NCBI GenBank assembly: GCA_012960035.1
Contig: DUBZ01000063.1
Span: 1 to 64,000, forward strand
Length of the DNA stretch: 64,000 nucleotides
Source of the DNA: Myxococcales bacterium
GTDB taxonomy: Bacteria > Myxococcota_A > UBA9160 > UBA4427
Reading direction: 5' to 3'
Both the position numbers and the translations under genes were made by a program. Of the stretch, positions 47,420 to 58,261 are shown piece by piece. The stretch's first letter is position 1. Each line of letters opens with the position of its first letter. The notes beneath the pieces were generated by a model, which was not told the DNA's origin, ran no database searches, and worked only from the letters and a program-made list of their open reading frames with translations.

Positions 47420-48145
47420 CTAATCGACCTGGTGGATCGAGTCGTCGGGCAAGCGAGCGAGCAGCGATTCCAATGCGCGATCGAGGTAGCCCGTGTCTCG
47501 CGACTCGAGGGTGAGCAGTACGCGAAAGTCGGGTTCGTTGATGCGCGGGTAGGAACCCAGCATCAACTCTTCGAATTCGATCAATAGCTCGTTCAGATGG
47601 CTGGCAATTTCGCTTTCGTACGCCTTCACGTAGACCCGGCGCAGTACGATGGGGATCCCGTCGAGCTGCTCACGGATGGATTCGAACTTTTTTTCGAACA
47701 AGCTCGGGATGCCCGGGAGAATGAAAACATTCTCGACGCTAATCAGTGGAAACCAAAGGTCCCCTGATTCCTGAACCAAAGCACCCCGGGGCAAGGTCGC
47801 CATCTTGCGCATACTCTCGTTGAAGTGGTCGCCGGTCGCTTTTTCGATGCGATCACAGAGCGCGACGTCGAGTTCCAGCGGCAAATCAAACGCCTTCGCG
47901 ACGCCGTCCATCGTGACATCGTCGTGAGTCGGACCAATGCCACCGCTCGTCACAACGTGGTCGTAGTCATGGCTCATCTGGCGCACTTCATGAGCGATGA
48001 TGTCGATGTCGTCGGGAATCGTCAGGATGCGTTCGAGATCGACCCCGATCTCGCGCAGCTGCTTTGCGAGAAAAGGCGAGTTCGTATCCACGACTTTGCC
48101 GGAAAGAATTTCATTTCCGATCACGAGAAAACCAGCTGTCGGCAT
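47420..48145 (-). CDS. CinA-type molybdopterin-binding domain protein
   Basis: A 241-residue protein with the MoaB/MogA-like fold of CinA N-termini: GFLVIGNEILSGKVVDTNSP, then HVVTSGGIGPTHDDVTMDGV and VFILPGIPSLFEKKFESIRE. The C-terminal NMN deamidase domain of full CinA is absent, so it belongs to the short, stand-alone group, some members of which are pyrophosphatases. The substrate is not known. Its TAG is directly followed by the start of the next small membrane protein. Confidence 0.88.
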   Translation of the reverse strand: MPTAGFLVIGNEILSGKVVDTNSPFLAKQLREIGVDLERILTIPDDIDIIAHEVRQMSHDYDHVVTSGGIGPTHDDVTMDGVAKAFDLPLELDVALCDRIEKATGDHFNESMRKMATLPRGALVQESGDLWFPLISVENVFILPGIPSLFEKKFESIREQLDGIPIVLRRVYVKAYESEIASHLNELLIEFEELMLGSYPRINEPDFRVLLTLESRDTGYLDRALESLLARLPDDSIHQVD

Positions 48146-48232
48146 GTCCTGATCCTACAAAAGCCCAATCGCCGCGGCCAAACCACAAAGTTCAAGCTGA
48201 TCGGAGGCCCCGGGATCCACTAAGCTCCGGGC

Positions 48233-48523
48233 GTGGAATTTACGGTGAAATTTATGCCCTCGGGCCGCGAGGTCCGGGTTGAAGCCGGGACAACACTGCT
48301 CGCCGCGGCGAGAAAGGCGGAGTTGCCGATTGCAAGCGCCTGCGGCGAGAACCAGCTGTGCTCACTGTGCGGACTCGAAATTCTGAAAGGGACCGGCACG
48401 CTTGCGCCCGAACCCGACTCGGAGGCCCACATCAAGGAACTCAACCGGGTCGACAGCGAGCTGCGGCTTTCTTGCAAACTCGAGGTCGCTGGTGATCTCG
48501 TCGTAACAGCACAATATTGGTAG
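48233..48523 (+). CDS. 2Fe-2S ferredoxin
   Basis: A 96-residue plant-type ferredoxin. The cluster cysteines are in SACGENQLCSLCGLEILKG and LRLSCKLEVAGD, giving C-x5-C-x2-C and a distant fourth Cys. It would carry electrons to an unidentified redox partner. The start is a GTG at 48233. It overlaps a possible longer start of the next gene, and the two are surely co-transcribed. Confidence 0.9.
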   Translation: MEFTVKFMPSGREVRVEAGTTLLAAARKAELPIASACGENQLCSLCGLEILKGTGTLAPEPDSEAHIKELNRVDSELRLSCKLEVAGDLVVTAQYW

Positions 48524-48534
48524 GCGGGACATTC

Positions 48535-48900
48535 ATGCGAAGGGCATTTTTACTGGTAGATCACGGCAGCAAGCGAGAGGAGGCCAACGCCCAGCTCGGG
48601 GGGGTTGTCTCCGCGCTACGTCCACGCCTTCCAGACGACATCGTGGAGGCCGCCCACATGGAAATAGCGGAACCGTCCATCGCGGTAGGGATCCAGCGCT
48701 GTGCCGAGGCCGGCGCTCAGACCATCGTCGTGTGTCCGTATTTCCTAGGTCAGGGCCGACACACCCAAGAAAGTATCCCCAGCCTTGTCGCAGCTGCGGC
48801 CGCGCAGCACCCCGGTATCGAAATCCAGATTGGCGATCCCCTAGGCATGGCGCCCCAGTTGCTTGACGTCGTCGAGCATTGGGTCGCAGGCAGCGACTGA
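48535..48900 (+). CDS. CbiX/SirB-like chelatase family protein
   Basis: A 121-residue, single-domain protein of the CbiX/SirB family. It has RRAFLLVDHGSKREEANAQL (first metal His), AAHMEIAEPSI and CPYFLGQGRHTQESIPSLVA (second His). Family members insert cobalt or iron into tetrapyrroles, and small forms work as dimers. Whether this one serves cobalamin, sirohaem or another purpose cannot be told. I prefer the ATG at 48535 over the one at 48517, which lies inside the ferredoxin gene. A B12 riboswitch is present elsewhere in the window (60550). Confidence 0.82.
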   Translation: MRRAFLLVDHGSKREEANAQLGGVVSALRPRLPDDIVEAAHMEIAEPSIAVGIQRCAEAGAQTIVVCPYFLGQGRHTQESIPSLVAAAAAQHPGIEIQIGDPLGMAPQLLDVVEHWVAGSD

Positions 48901-49047
48901 TCTTCGCGGGAAGCCACAATTGAGTGAGGGATTGGACGCGAGGTTGGCCTCAACCCGGTAGCATCGGCCGCGCAATTCCTTCAGAGGTCTCCCATCAGTT
49001 CCGTAGCCCACAACTCGCACGTCCTGGAAAAGGGCGGCCATCTTTAT

Positions 49048-51075
49048 ATGGTCGCAGCAGCAATCGCAGTCGGCCTCGCCGGCGCGGCGGGCGCGGTGCT
49101 CTTCCGTCTATTGATACGCGCAGTGCAAGCCGTGGCGTTCGGCGGCATCGATGGGCTTTCGGTGCTCGCGAGCGAGGGCCTCTTGGCGGAAGCCCACGAC
49201 CCGTTGGCTGCCACGATGGCACTCGAGTGGTACTGGCGCCTCGCCATCCCCACGGCGGGCGGCTTGATCGTCGGCCCCCTCATTTACTTCTTTGCGCGCG
49301 AGGCCCGAGGTCACGGCGTCCCCGAAGTCATGAAGGCGGTGGCTCTGCGGGGCGGCGTTATTCGCGCACGCGTCGTTGCAGTCAAGGCACTCGCGTCGGC
49401 ACTTTCGATCGGAACTGGGGGTTCGGTTGGCCGTGAAGGACCGATCGTTCAAATCGGCTCCGCGTTCGGTTCGACGTTGGGCCAAGCGTTGCGACTCCCG
49501 ACGTTGCAGATTCGCACCCTAGTCGGATGCGGTGCGGCAGCGGGCATATCGGCCACGTTCAACGCGCCCATCGCCGGCGCACTCTTCGCGGCGGAGGTCA
49601 TCGTCGGCGACTTCGCGGTGACGCAGTTTATGCCGATCGTGTTGTCGTCCGTTGTTGCGACCGTGGTCTCGCGTTTCTTCTTGGGCAATCACCCCGCGTT
49701 CGAAGTGCCGGGGTACGACATCGTGAGCCCCCTCGAACTTTTTCCGTACATGGTGGCGGGTGTCGTCGCGGGGCTTGTTGCGGTCGCGTTCATCCGAACG
49801 CTCAACGCGACCGAGATCTTCTTCGAACGTCTCCCGATCCCGCAATACCTTCAAGCCGCGATCGGTGGATTGTTGGTTGGCGTGATCGCGATCGAATTGC
49901 CGCAGGTCTTTGGGGTTGGATACACGACGATCTCGGCGTCCCTTGCCGGGAATCTTTCTGCGATGACGATGTTTCTGCTCGTGATCGCGAAGATCGGCGC
50001 AACCTCGATCACGATTGGTTCCGGTGGCTCGGGCGGCATTTTCGCCCCCTCGCTGTTCTTGGGCGCCATGACGGGCGGTTTTCTCGGCACACACATCCAC
50101 GCAATTTTCCCGGAAGCGACCGCGAGTTCGGGCGCTTACGCGCTGGTCACCATGGGCGCGGTGGTCGCGGCGACAACCCACGCGCCGATTAGCGCGATCA
50201 TCATCATCTTCGAACTCACACAGACGATCGACATCATCCCAGCATTGATGGTCGCGTGCGTGGTGAGTTCGCTTGTTTGCCAGTTGCTGAGCCGGGACTC
50301 CATCTACACCTCGAAGCTCCGTCGCCAAGGCATCGACCTATTCGAGCAACAAGACCCGAACGTCCTCAAGGGAATCTTCGTGCGAGACGTGATCGACTCC
50401 GCCCCCGAGGTCATCCCTGCAAGCGCGAACTTCCAAACCATCCTCGACCTCGTCGTGCAGAGCGACCATTCGCAGTTCATGGTGGTGGACAAAAACGACA
50501 ACCTATTGGGCGCAATTTCTTTGACCGAAGTGCGACGCCTCATCTACGAACGCGAAACCCTGCAGCACCTCGTGGTTGCGGGAGACCTCGTAGACCGCAA
50601 CCGCCCCACTGTGACCGAAGAAGAAGATCTTTCAGTTGTGATGCAGCTGTTCAGTGGGACCGACGTCGACGAGTTCGCCGTTGTCGCGAGTGATGATCCA
50701 GCGCGACTGGTTGGCACGGTGAAAGACAGGGACGTGATTGACGCGCACAGTCGCGAGTCGATGCGTCGCGACTTGGTCGGTGGCTTGTCAAGTCAGCTCG
50801 GAGCCGTCGAAAAGGGACACACCGTCGACCTCGGTGACGGCTACGCGATTCGCGAAATCATGGTGCCCGACCACTACCGGAACCAAACGCTGCGCGATTT
50901 GTCGCTGCGCGAAAGAACGGGGGTGCAGGTGCTGCTGCTTCGCCGAGCGCGCAAGTTCTCTTCCCGCTCAAAAGCTGTGCAGGTGGCGGGTGCAGACGAC
51001 GTATTGCGCGAGGGCGACACACTCGTCGTTGCAGGCGAACTCGAAGCGTTGGCGGGCCTCGAAAACCCGCAGTAG
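49048..51075 (+). CDS. ClC chloride channel/antiporter with CBS and TrkA-C-like regions
   Basis: A 675-residue protein. The ClC core (residues ~1-420) carries the selectivity motifs: SIGTGGSVGREGPIVQIGSA (GREGP with the gating Glu) and SGGSGGIFAPSLFLGAMTGG. The first motif reads GTGGS in place of the classic GSGIP. A pair of CBS domains (VIPASANFQTILDLVVQSDH; NRPTVTEEEDLSVVMQLFSG) and a TrkA-C-like end (GYAIREIMVPDHYRNQTLRD) follow and would regulate gating. The first ATG is used. The frame is open upstream (HNSHVLEKGGHLY) without a start codon, so the N-terminus is uncertain. Confidence 0.9.
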   Translation: MVAAAIAVGLAGAAGAVLFRLLIRAVQAVAFGGIDGLSVLASEGLLAEAHDPLAATMALEWYWRLAIPTAGGLIVGPLIYFFAREARGHGVPEVMKAVALRGGVIRARVVAVKALASALSIGTGGSVGREGPIVQIGSAFGSTLGQALRLPTLQIRTLVGCGAAAGISATFNAPIAGALFAAEVIVGDFAVTQFMPIVLSSVVATVVSRFFLGNHPAFEVPGYDIVSPLELFPYMVAGVVAGLVAVAFIRTLNATEIFFERLPIPQYLQAAIGGLLVGVIAIELPQVFGVGYTTISASLAGNLSAMTMFLLVIAKIGATSITIGSGGSGGIFAPSLFLGAMTGGFLGTHIHAIFPEATASSGAYALVTMGAVVAATTHAPISAIIIIFELTQTIDIIPALMVACVVSSLVCQLLSRDSIYTSKLRRQGIDLFEQQDPNVLKGIFVRDVIDSAPEVIPASANFQTILDLVVQSDHSQFMVVDKNDNLLGAISLTEVRRLIYERETLQHLVVAGDLVDRNRPTVTEEEDLSVVMQLFSGTDVDEFAVVASDDPARLVGTVKDRDVIDAHSRESMRRDLVGGLSSQLGAVEKGHTVDLGDGYAIREIMVPDHYRNQTLRDLSLRERTGVQVLLLRRARKFSSRSKAVQVAGADDVLREGDTLVVAGELEALAGLENPQ

Positions 51076-51082
51076 TGGGTTG

Positions 51083-51709
51083 CTAGAGCTTCCCGTCGAG
51101 AACCAGCTTTAGCCCGCTCGCTCCCGGGGCTACCGGTGTCGCGACTTCACCCACCAGATCGCCGGGCAGCTTCGTCATCGCATTGCCGTCGGAATCAAGA
51201 CGCGCGGTGACCGTGATGCTCCCCTCAAACCGGAGCGTTGGAATCATAACCTGCGCCTGACCCATTTCGAACGCGTGGGGGAAGCTCGGGTTCGGGACTC
51301 GCACAACCGCAAGCGGTGGACCCACGGGCTGAGTGCGCGCAATGATGAAGAGCATGGCGCTTGCTGGCGCGCTGCTCTGAAGCTCGGGCGAGATCTCGAT
51401 CGTGCCTGTGATCGTCGCGCCGGGCGCTGTTTGCCCGGCGGCCGGGCGCGCGGCGGGCTCGGATGGAGGTGCACCTCTTCGCGCCGGGCCCGCGCCCATC
51501 ATTCCCTGCATGACTGGACTCGGCTGCCGTTCGGCACCCTTCGGATAGATTCGGTCGAGGTTTGGGAGCGCGGGTTCTTCGTCGGGGTCGAAGTCTTCGA
51601 TCCCGCGATCGCATCCGAGGGATGCAGCCGCGACGCACAGTACAAGCGCGGCCTGAAGAACACGCATCCGCGTTCGAGTCGTCAACAACTTTGCAGATCG
51701 TGATTTCAT
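51083..51709 (-). CDS. Lipoprotein with CcmI/CycH-like C-terminal domain
   Basis: A 208-residue protein, or about 194 if it starts at the inner Met of MRVLQAALVLCVAAASLGC. That stretch ends in a lipobox Cys. After a Pro/Ala-rich linker, the domain APASAMLFIIARTQPVGPPL, AVVRVPNPSFPHAFEMGQ and TVTARLDSDGNAMTKLPGDL resembles the C-terminal domain of the cytochrome c maturation factor CcmI/CycH. No other ccm gene is near. It may bind an apocytochrome or be an unrelated user of the same fold. It is convergent with the ClC gene, leaving 7 bp between the stops. Confidence 0.7.
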   Translation of the reverse strand: MKSRSAKLLTTRTRMRVLQAALVLCVAAASLGCDRGIEDFDPDEEPALPNLDRIYPKGAERQPSPVMQGMMGAGPARRGAPPSEPAARPAAGQTAPGATITGTIEISPELQSSAPASAMLFIIARTQPVGPPLAVVRVPNPSFPHAFEMGQAQVMIPTLRFEGSITVTARLDSDGNAMTKLPGDLVGEVATPVAPGASGLKLVLDGKL

Positions 51710-51858
51710 GGACGCGAAGGCTAGCAGGTTGAGGGTTCAGACTTTGCGGGGATGCAGCGAATCACCGCTCTGGAAGCTCCGTTAGCACCCCATTCAACTG
51801 GGATTCGTGATAGCTTGCCGGTCCAACCTGCCAGCCGGTTTCCCCAAGGAGCCCAAGC

Positions 51859-53700
<1,842 letters not shown>

Positions 53701-53721
<21 letters not shown>

Positions 53722-53826
53722 CGGCGGCTTTAGTCCCGTAGCGGCGGCTTGGGGTCCCGTAGCGGCAGCTTTGGGGTTCCCGTAGCCGCGGCTTTGGGAC
53801 CCGGCAGCAGCAGCTTTGGCCCAGTA
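53701..53826. repeat. 20-23-bp tandem repeats spanning the thiC stop codon
   Basis: Six units of the type GCGGCGGCTTTAGTTCCGTA (53701) and GCGGCGGCTTTAGTCCCGTA (53721), then increasingly varied copies of 20-23 bp. The first unit contains the thiC stop codon, and each of the first four or so repeats the same CCGTAGC junction. Confidence 0.85.
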
Positions 53827-54489
53827 GCGGCCGGGCATCCGCCCCAGTTTGCGAGTCCCGGCTTGAATCGCAGCCCGAGAGACTGGCGCGGCGAACGAAG
53901 CCCCAAACGACAAAGCGCCTCGGAATCTTGCGATTCCTAGCCATCCCGTCGAAGCCTTTCCCCCCGGTTTGGCTTCGATCTTGTCCAACTCTTCGGACCC
54001 CTAGTGAGGGGGCACAGTCCCGCCCGCCATTCATTCTCGAACGCATTGCAGATGCACGCCTTAAAGTCGCGTTACTACGAGAGAATTTCGTAGCCGGATC
54101 CTGAAGCGTGTTGTATGCTCTGGCGCGTTAAAAAATTACAGTAAATTCAGGCACTTAGGAAGATCCGCCGCAATTCCATCCGTGGAACCGTGGCGGACGT
54201 GCCTGCACAGACCCTCGCAAGCCATTTCAAGACCCAGCGGGATGCCGCAACAAGCAAGGAACCACCCCAATTTCAGTCGCGCATAGCGGGTTGATGCACA
54301 GGCCTGATCACGCAAGGCCTTTACAGACGTGAGAAACGGAAGAGACAACAGCGCAGCGCAGTCAGCCGGGTCCGCCCCGGACGGAAGACTGCTAGATCAA
54401 TAACGCAACGTGCACCGACCCAAGGTCGTGCGTGTCAAACTTAGAACGAGCCGTGCCACAACCGGCTCGAGCAAGAAAAGGGATTTTCG
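53827..54489. other. Intergenic region downstream of thiC
   Basis: About 660 bp. No protein-like frame. It holds a strong stem-loop (54148-54205, listed separately) after an A-rich run (GCGTTAAAAAATTACAG). The rest shows nothing I can name. Confidence 0.4.
54148..54205. ncRNA. Candidate structured RNA element, family unknown
   Basis: Outer stem CAGGCAC/GTGCCTG (7 bp, perfect) and inner stem TCCGCC/GGCGGA (6 bp) are separated by an asymmetric bulge of nine bases on one side and one on the other. The inner loop can add a CC/GG pair. Such a nested perfect arrangement is unlikely as background. It could be a small RNA, a leader of the 54490 gene, or an attenuator. No known family fits. Confidence 0.35.
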
Positions 54490-54690
54490 ATGGACGTAAA
54501 GATCACACTTTCGGTCGAATTCAGCATCACCGAATCAGGCCTCGAAGACGCCTTTGACGAATTCGACGAACTCACCGTCGAGGGATTGATCCGCGAACTG
54601 ATGGACAAGTCGGTCGCTTGCGACGATATCGCGGTCAAAGTTCTGGGCGGACCGAACACCCTTGAAGAATACGACCAGGTCGGCAGTTAG
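54490..54690 (+). CDS. Small acidic protein, unknown
   Basis: A 66-residue protein starting MDVKITLSVEFSITESGLED. AAGGG lies seven bases upstream of the ATG. It is rich in Glu and Asp, with an amphipathic strand followed by helices (FDEFDELTVEGLIRELMDKS). No Cys-rich or membrane part is present. I recognise no family. Protein-like composition and a ribosome site make a real gene likely. Confidence 0.55.
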   Translation: MDVKITLSVEFSITESGLEDAFDEFDELTVEGLIRELMDKSVACDDIAVKVLGGPNTLEEYDQVGS

Positions 54691-54947
54691 CGCCTTCACG
54701 CATTTGTCCCTCACCCCGTATCTCATGGGAAACGTACCGTGAACTGCCTCGGTTTTCGTAACCGCGTGCACAGTCGAGTGGAAAACGGCGCAGCTTGGCC
54801 CAATCTCGACGAACGAATATCAATCGGCGTCGCGCACCGTGCAGATCGCGTTCCATTTACAACCCGTTATGGTTCGCGCCGTGCGCTTCCGGGCACTGCA
54901 TCCAAGCTTCGTCCAATGATGCTTGGTGCGATGCAAGTCGAGCTTCG

Positions 54948-55685
54948 ATGAGCGACGACGGCGCGCCTTCGGAAGATCGATCGTCGGGAACTGGGCAGCG
55001 CGTCGAGATGCTACCGATTTTCCCCCTTCCGAGTGTCGTGTTGTTTCCATTCGTTCGCGTGCCGCTCTTCATTTTCGAGCCGCGCTACCGCCAAATGATC
55101 AAAATCGCGATTGAACGGGACGGCGTTATCGGCATGGTCACGGTCGTCCCCGATGAGATCGAGATGATGGCCGGGGATCCGGGGGTATTTCCGATCGGCT
55201 GTGTGGGACGAATTGAATCGTCCGAACAACGTCCCGACGGAACTTACGACCTTGTGCTCGAAGGCGTGTCCCGGTTTCGCATTGAAAGCGAGGGCGAGCG
55301 CCCAATTGAGCAGCCCTTTCGCACTGCGGACGTCGTTCTACTTAAAGAACCGGACATCGACCTGACGCCCGCACCAAACAACGACCCAGCGGTTCGCGCG
55401 ATCGAAGAATACAGAGCCCAGGTGCACGCGCAGTACACCACACTGCTCGAACGCGAGGCGCCCGAATTCCTTGAACGCTTTCGCTCCGGCCAGCTAGATG
55501 CCATTCCAAACAGCGTCTACGTGAATTCGATCGCGGTCGCATTGGACATCAGCACACTCGAGAAACAGAGTTTGCTCGATTGTCCATCCACACTCGCACG
55601 CTTCGAACGATTGCTCGCGGTGCTTGATTTCAAGCTCGCTGAGCCGAGGCTTCACGCAATCGCGAACCCTACTTCCCTTCAATAA
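54948..55685 (+). CDS. LON substrate-binding domain protein (Lon-N)
   Basis: A 245-residue stand-alone version of the N-terminal domain of Lon protease: EMLPIFPLPSVVLFPFVRVP, LFIFEPRYRQMIKIAI, then IGCVGRIESSEQRPDGTYDL and FRIESEGERPI, and a helical end. The ATPase and protease parts are absent. Family members may bind unfolded or damaged proteins; no function is proven. The ATG at 54948 follows a long upstream open frame that is not conserved-looking. The dnaA gene comes next after a 764-bp gap. Confidence 0.85.
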   Translation: MSDDGAPSEDRSSGTGQRVEMLPIFPLPSVVLFPFVRVPLFIFEPRYRQMIKIAIERDGVIGMVTVVPDEIEMMAGDPGVFPIGCVGRIESSEQRPDGTYDLVLEGVSRFRIESEGERPIEQPFRTADVVLLKEPDIDLTPAPNNDPAVRAIEEYRAQVHAQYTTLLEREAPEFLERFRSGQLDAIPNSVYVNSIAVALDISTLEKQSLLDCPSTLARFERLLAVLDFKLAEPRLHAIANPTSLQ

Positions 55686-56449
55686 TTTTCTGCTTTCACG
55701 ATATTGAGAGATTTCTCGTAAAAACGTGAATTTCGCCGCTTGATGGAGTTTTGGTTTGAACGCGAAAAGCGCGAATGACACCGCAGTGCGAGCAGTGAAG
55801 TTGTTTGAAGGGTGAGTTGGAACTGCTCGAAATCGCAGAGTGTTCCGGAAAACAAACAACGGTTTCCGTGTGCGTCGACGTGTTTCAGATCCACGCAATA
55901 CGGTGTCGATGAATTGGTGCGAACGCGTTGAATCGACTTTGCGAACTCGCGACTTCGATGGTTTACTGCGCGCGCAATCGAAGCCGAAGTCCATTGATTT
56001 TGAATTTCCATTCGGTCAACAATTTTATTCGCCAACGAGCCAATTTTTTCATGCCGATCTGAGTTCAACATGGTAAGTAGAGGACGCGGCAAATCGGTGA
56101 AACCTCGTCTTCACTGAACCGTCGCAACCGAGCGTTGCGTGTCGGTCGAACATCCATCGAGAGCCGGCAGTCAAAAGCCGGAAATTGGAAATTGGAAATT
56201 GGAAATTGGAAATTGAGAGCCAAACGTCAGCGAACCAAGTCTAAATTCGAAAACTCCGACCGAAGCAACAGACAGTTCGAACTAGACCCAGTGAGATCGA
56301 AACGTTCCACACATACCCTCGCTGGCCCCAAGTAGAGCAAAGCAACTCAGAACCAAACAACATTTAAAAATAAACAGGGCCGTTCGTTCATCATCGACCT
56401 TGCACCGTCTCGAATGAGACGCATCTATAAAAAGAGGCATTACTGACTC
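55686..56449. other. Intergenic region upstream of dnaA
   Basis: About 760 bp with AT-rich stretches at both ends (for example CAATAATTTTCTG near 55683). There are five GGAAATT repeats (56180-56214) but no TTATCCACA-type DnaA box that I can see. No protein-like frame. It probably carries the dnaA promoter. Confidence 0.45.
56180..56214. repeat. Five tandem copies of GGAAATT
   Basis: Five exact 7-bp units, GGAAATT, lie 236 bp upstream of dnaA. Short AT-rich iterations near dnaA can act in duplex opening, but this may be simple sequence drift. Confidence 0.8.
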
Positions 56450-58261
56450 ATGACCTTCCCCCCCGAGGTCTGGGATGGCGTTCTGCGCCGTTTGCAAAAA
56501 CAGCTTGCTCCCGTTTCCTATGAAATGTGGCTTCCACAGATCGCCGCTAGGTGTGATGGGCATAGCTTGGAGCTCGGGTGCCCCACCCAGTTCCATTGCG
56601 ATCGCATTCGCGATTATTTTCTTTCGACCATTGGAGACTGCGTCGCCGCCGAAGTGGGTGAGCGCGTCCCACTGCGAGTCGAACTCCGAACGAAGGCGTG
56701 CGCCGACGCTGCCCTGAAAGCAACAGCCAGCATGGCTGAGACCACGGCCGTCGACGCGGCCTCGCAGGCCGCGCTCCCGGTTGCCCTTCCCGGCGCCCCC
56801 TCGACTTCCCTGCTGTCATCAACCAACAGAACGATTGAGGGAACAGCTGGCGGGAACCCGCGCCGCGGCGCCAAGCCCCTCGCGAACACGCGCATGCGGA
56901 AGCGAACGCGCGACACCGTTTCCCTCAATTCAATGCTCCACTCGACCATCTCGAAGAATCTCGAACCGGGCGCCATTCTCGGCAGTACGCCCGGCAGTAC
57001 GCCCGGGGGGCCGCCGAGCGCACAGGCAATGACCGCCGTGCCGAATCTCGAGCCCGCATTCGCAACGGCAACCGCGACCGCGAACCGATCCATTGCCTCG
57101 GTTCACAACCTCACACCACACATCATAAAGCGTCCGAGCCGGCCGGTTGGACCCACCAACCCCGCGATGACATTTCGTCAGGCGACATTCCCACTGACCT
57201 TCGATTCGTTCACGGTCGGTTCCTGCAACGCCCTTGCTCGCGAGGCATCGCTTGCTTTCGCAAACCAGGCGAGTGGTGCCGGGCAAGAACAGAATCCCGC
57301 GGCGCAGCTGGGGCTGAATCAACTCTTCATCGTTTCTGAACCCGGCCTCGGCAAGACCCACCTCGCCCGAGCCGTCATCAACACGACGTCTCGCGCCATG
57401 GGGGAACGTGCCCGCTACACCACAGCGGAATCGTTCACGAGCGAGTTCACCCACGCCTTGCGGGGTAACGAGATGAACAAGTTCAAACGCCGGTACCGCA
57501 CCCAGTGCGACTTGTTGGTTGTCGAGGACGTTCAGTTTCTCGAAGGCAAGGCGGCGACTCAACTCGAATTCTTCCACACCGTGCAGCACGTGCTGGACTG
57601 CGGTGGACGAGTCTTGCTCACCAGCGACAAGTACCCCCAGCAACTCAGTCATCTCGATGAACGAATCCGCGCGCGAATTGCGAGTGGCTTTGTCGCCCAA
57701 CTCGACTCACCCGACGCCGGAGTGCGAGGCAACATCTTGCGCGCGAAGGCGGCACACGGCGGCATCCGCTTGCCGGAAGACTGTCTTTCGATGCTCGTCG
57801 AGAAGGTCCAAGGCAACGTGCGCGAACTCGAGGGAGCGTTGATTCAACTCGTCACGATCGCGTCGCTCTTCAAGCGTCCGATCGACACCGACCTCACCGC
57901 CGAGTCGCTACGCGGCCGAAGTCCGCGGGTCACCGCACTTGCAAAGCGCGCGACCCCCGAAGCCATCATCGAAGCCGTCGCAGGCTTCTTCCAAACCAGC
58001 GCCGACGCACTGGCGTCACGCTCCCGCCGTCGCGACGTTCTCGTCCCGCGGCAACTGTCGATGTACCTGTGCCGCAGATACACCGACGCATCACTGGCCG
58101 ACATCGGCCGCCTGCTCAACCGCGACCACCCCTCGGTCGCAAACGCCATCCGCAAGATCGAGCGCCAACTGCTCGAAAACGTCCGCCTTCGCTACCAGGT
58201 CGAAGCCCTCATACGCCGCCTAGACGAACTAGGCCACCGCCCTCTCCACACCCGCGACTAA
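56450..58261 (+). CDS. dnaA: Replication initiator DnaA, long linker
   Basis: A 603-residue initiator, longer than the usual 440-480. Domain I: VLRRLQKQLAPVSYEMWLPQ. A low-complexity linker, residues ~85-250, contains a STPG repeat. Domain III (AAA+): FIVSEPGLGKTHLARAV with Walker Lys302, where the first P-loop Gly is Ser, Walker B LLVVEDVQFLEG (Glu where Asp is usual), and LLTSDKYPQQLSHLDERIRA. Domain IV: RQLSMYLCRRYTDASLADIG and NRDHPSVANAIRKIE, the DNA-binding signature. It binds DnaA boxes to open the origin. dnaN, recF and gyrB are not next to it. The stop lies in a 21-bp repeat array. Confidence 0.92.
   Translation: MTFPPEVWDGVLRRLQKQLAPVSYEMWLPQIAARCDGHSLELGCPTQFHCDRIRDYFLSTIGDCVAAEVGERVPLRVELRTKACADAALKATASMAETTAVDAASQAALPVALPGAPSTSLLSSTNRTIEGTAGGNPRRGAKPLANTRMRKRTRDTVSLNSMLHSTISKNLEPGAILGSTPGSTPGGPPSAQAMTAVPNLEPAFATATATANRSIASVHNLTPHIIKRPSRPVGPTNPAMTFRQATFPLTFDSFTVGSCNALAREASLAFANQASGAGQEQNPAAQLGLNQLFIVSEPGLGKTHLARAVINTTSRAMGERARYTTAESFTSEFTHALRGNEMNKFKRRYRTQCDLLVVEDVQFLEGKAATQLEFFHTVQHVLDCGGRVLLTSDKYPQQLSHLDERIRARIASGFVAQLDSPDAGVRGNILRAKAAHGGIRLPEDCLSMLVEKVQGNVRELEGALIQLVTIASLFKRPIDTDLTAESLRGRSPRVTALAKRATPEAIIEAVAGFFQTSADALASRSRRRDVLVPRQLSMYLCRRYTDASLADIGRLLNRDHPSVANAIRKIERQLLENVRLRYQVEALIRRLDELGHRPLHTRD

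Noticed and set aside
51710..51858. Possible TPP riboswitch before thiC
   Set aside because: The CTGAGA and other consensus elements of the thi element are absent.
54739..54951. 70-codon plus-strand frame before the Lon-N gene
   Set aside because: Overlaps the start of the Lon-N gene in another frame and has no ribosome site or family.
55686..56449. Classic oriC upstream of dnaA
   Set aside because: AT-rich parts and GGAAATT repeats exist, but no TTATCCACA-type boxes were seen, so an origin is not supported here.
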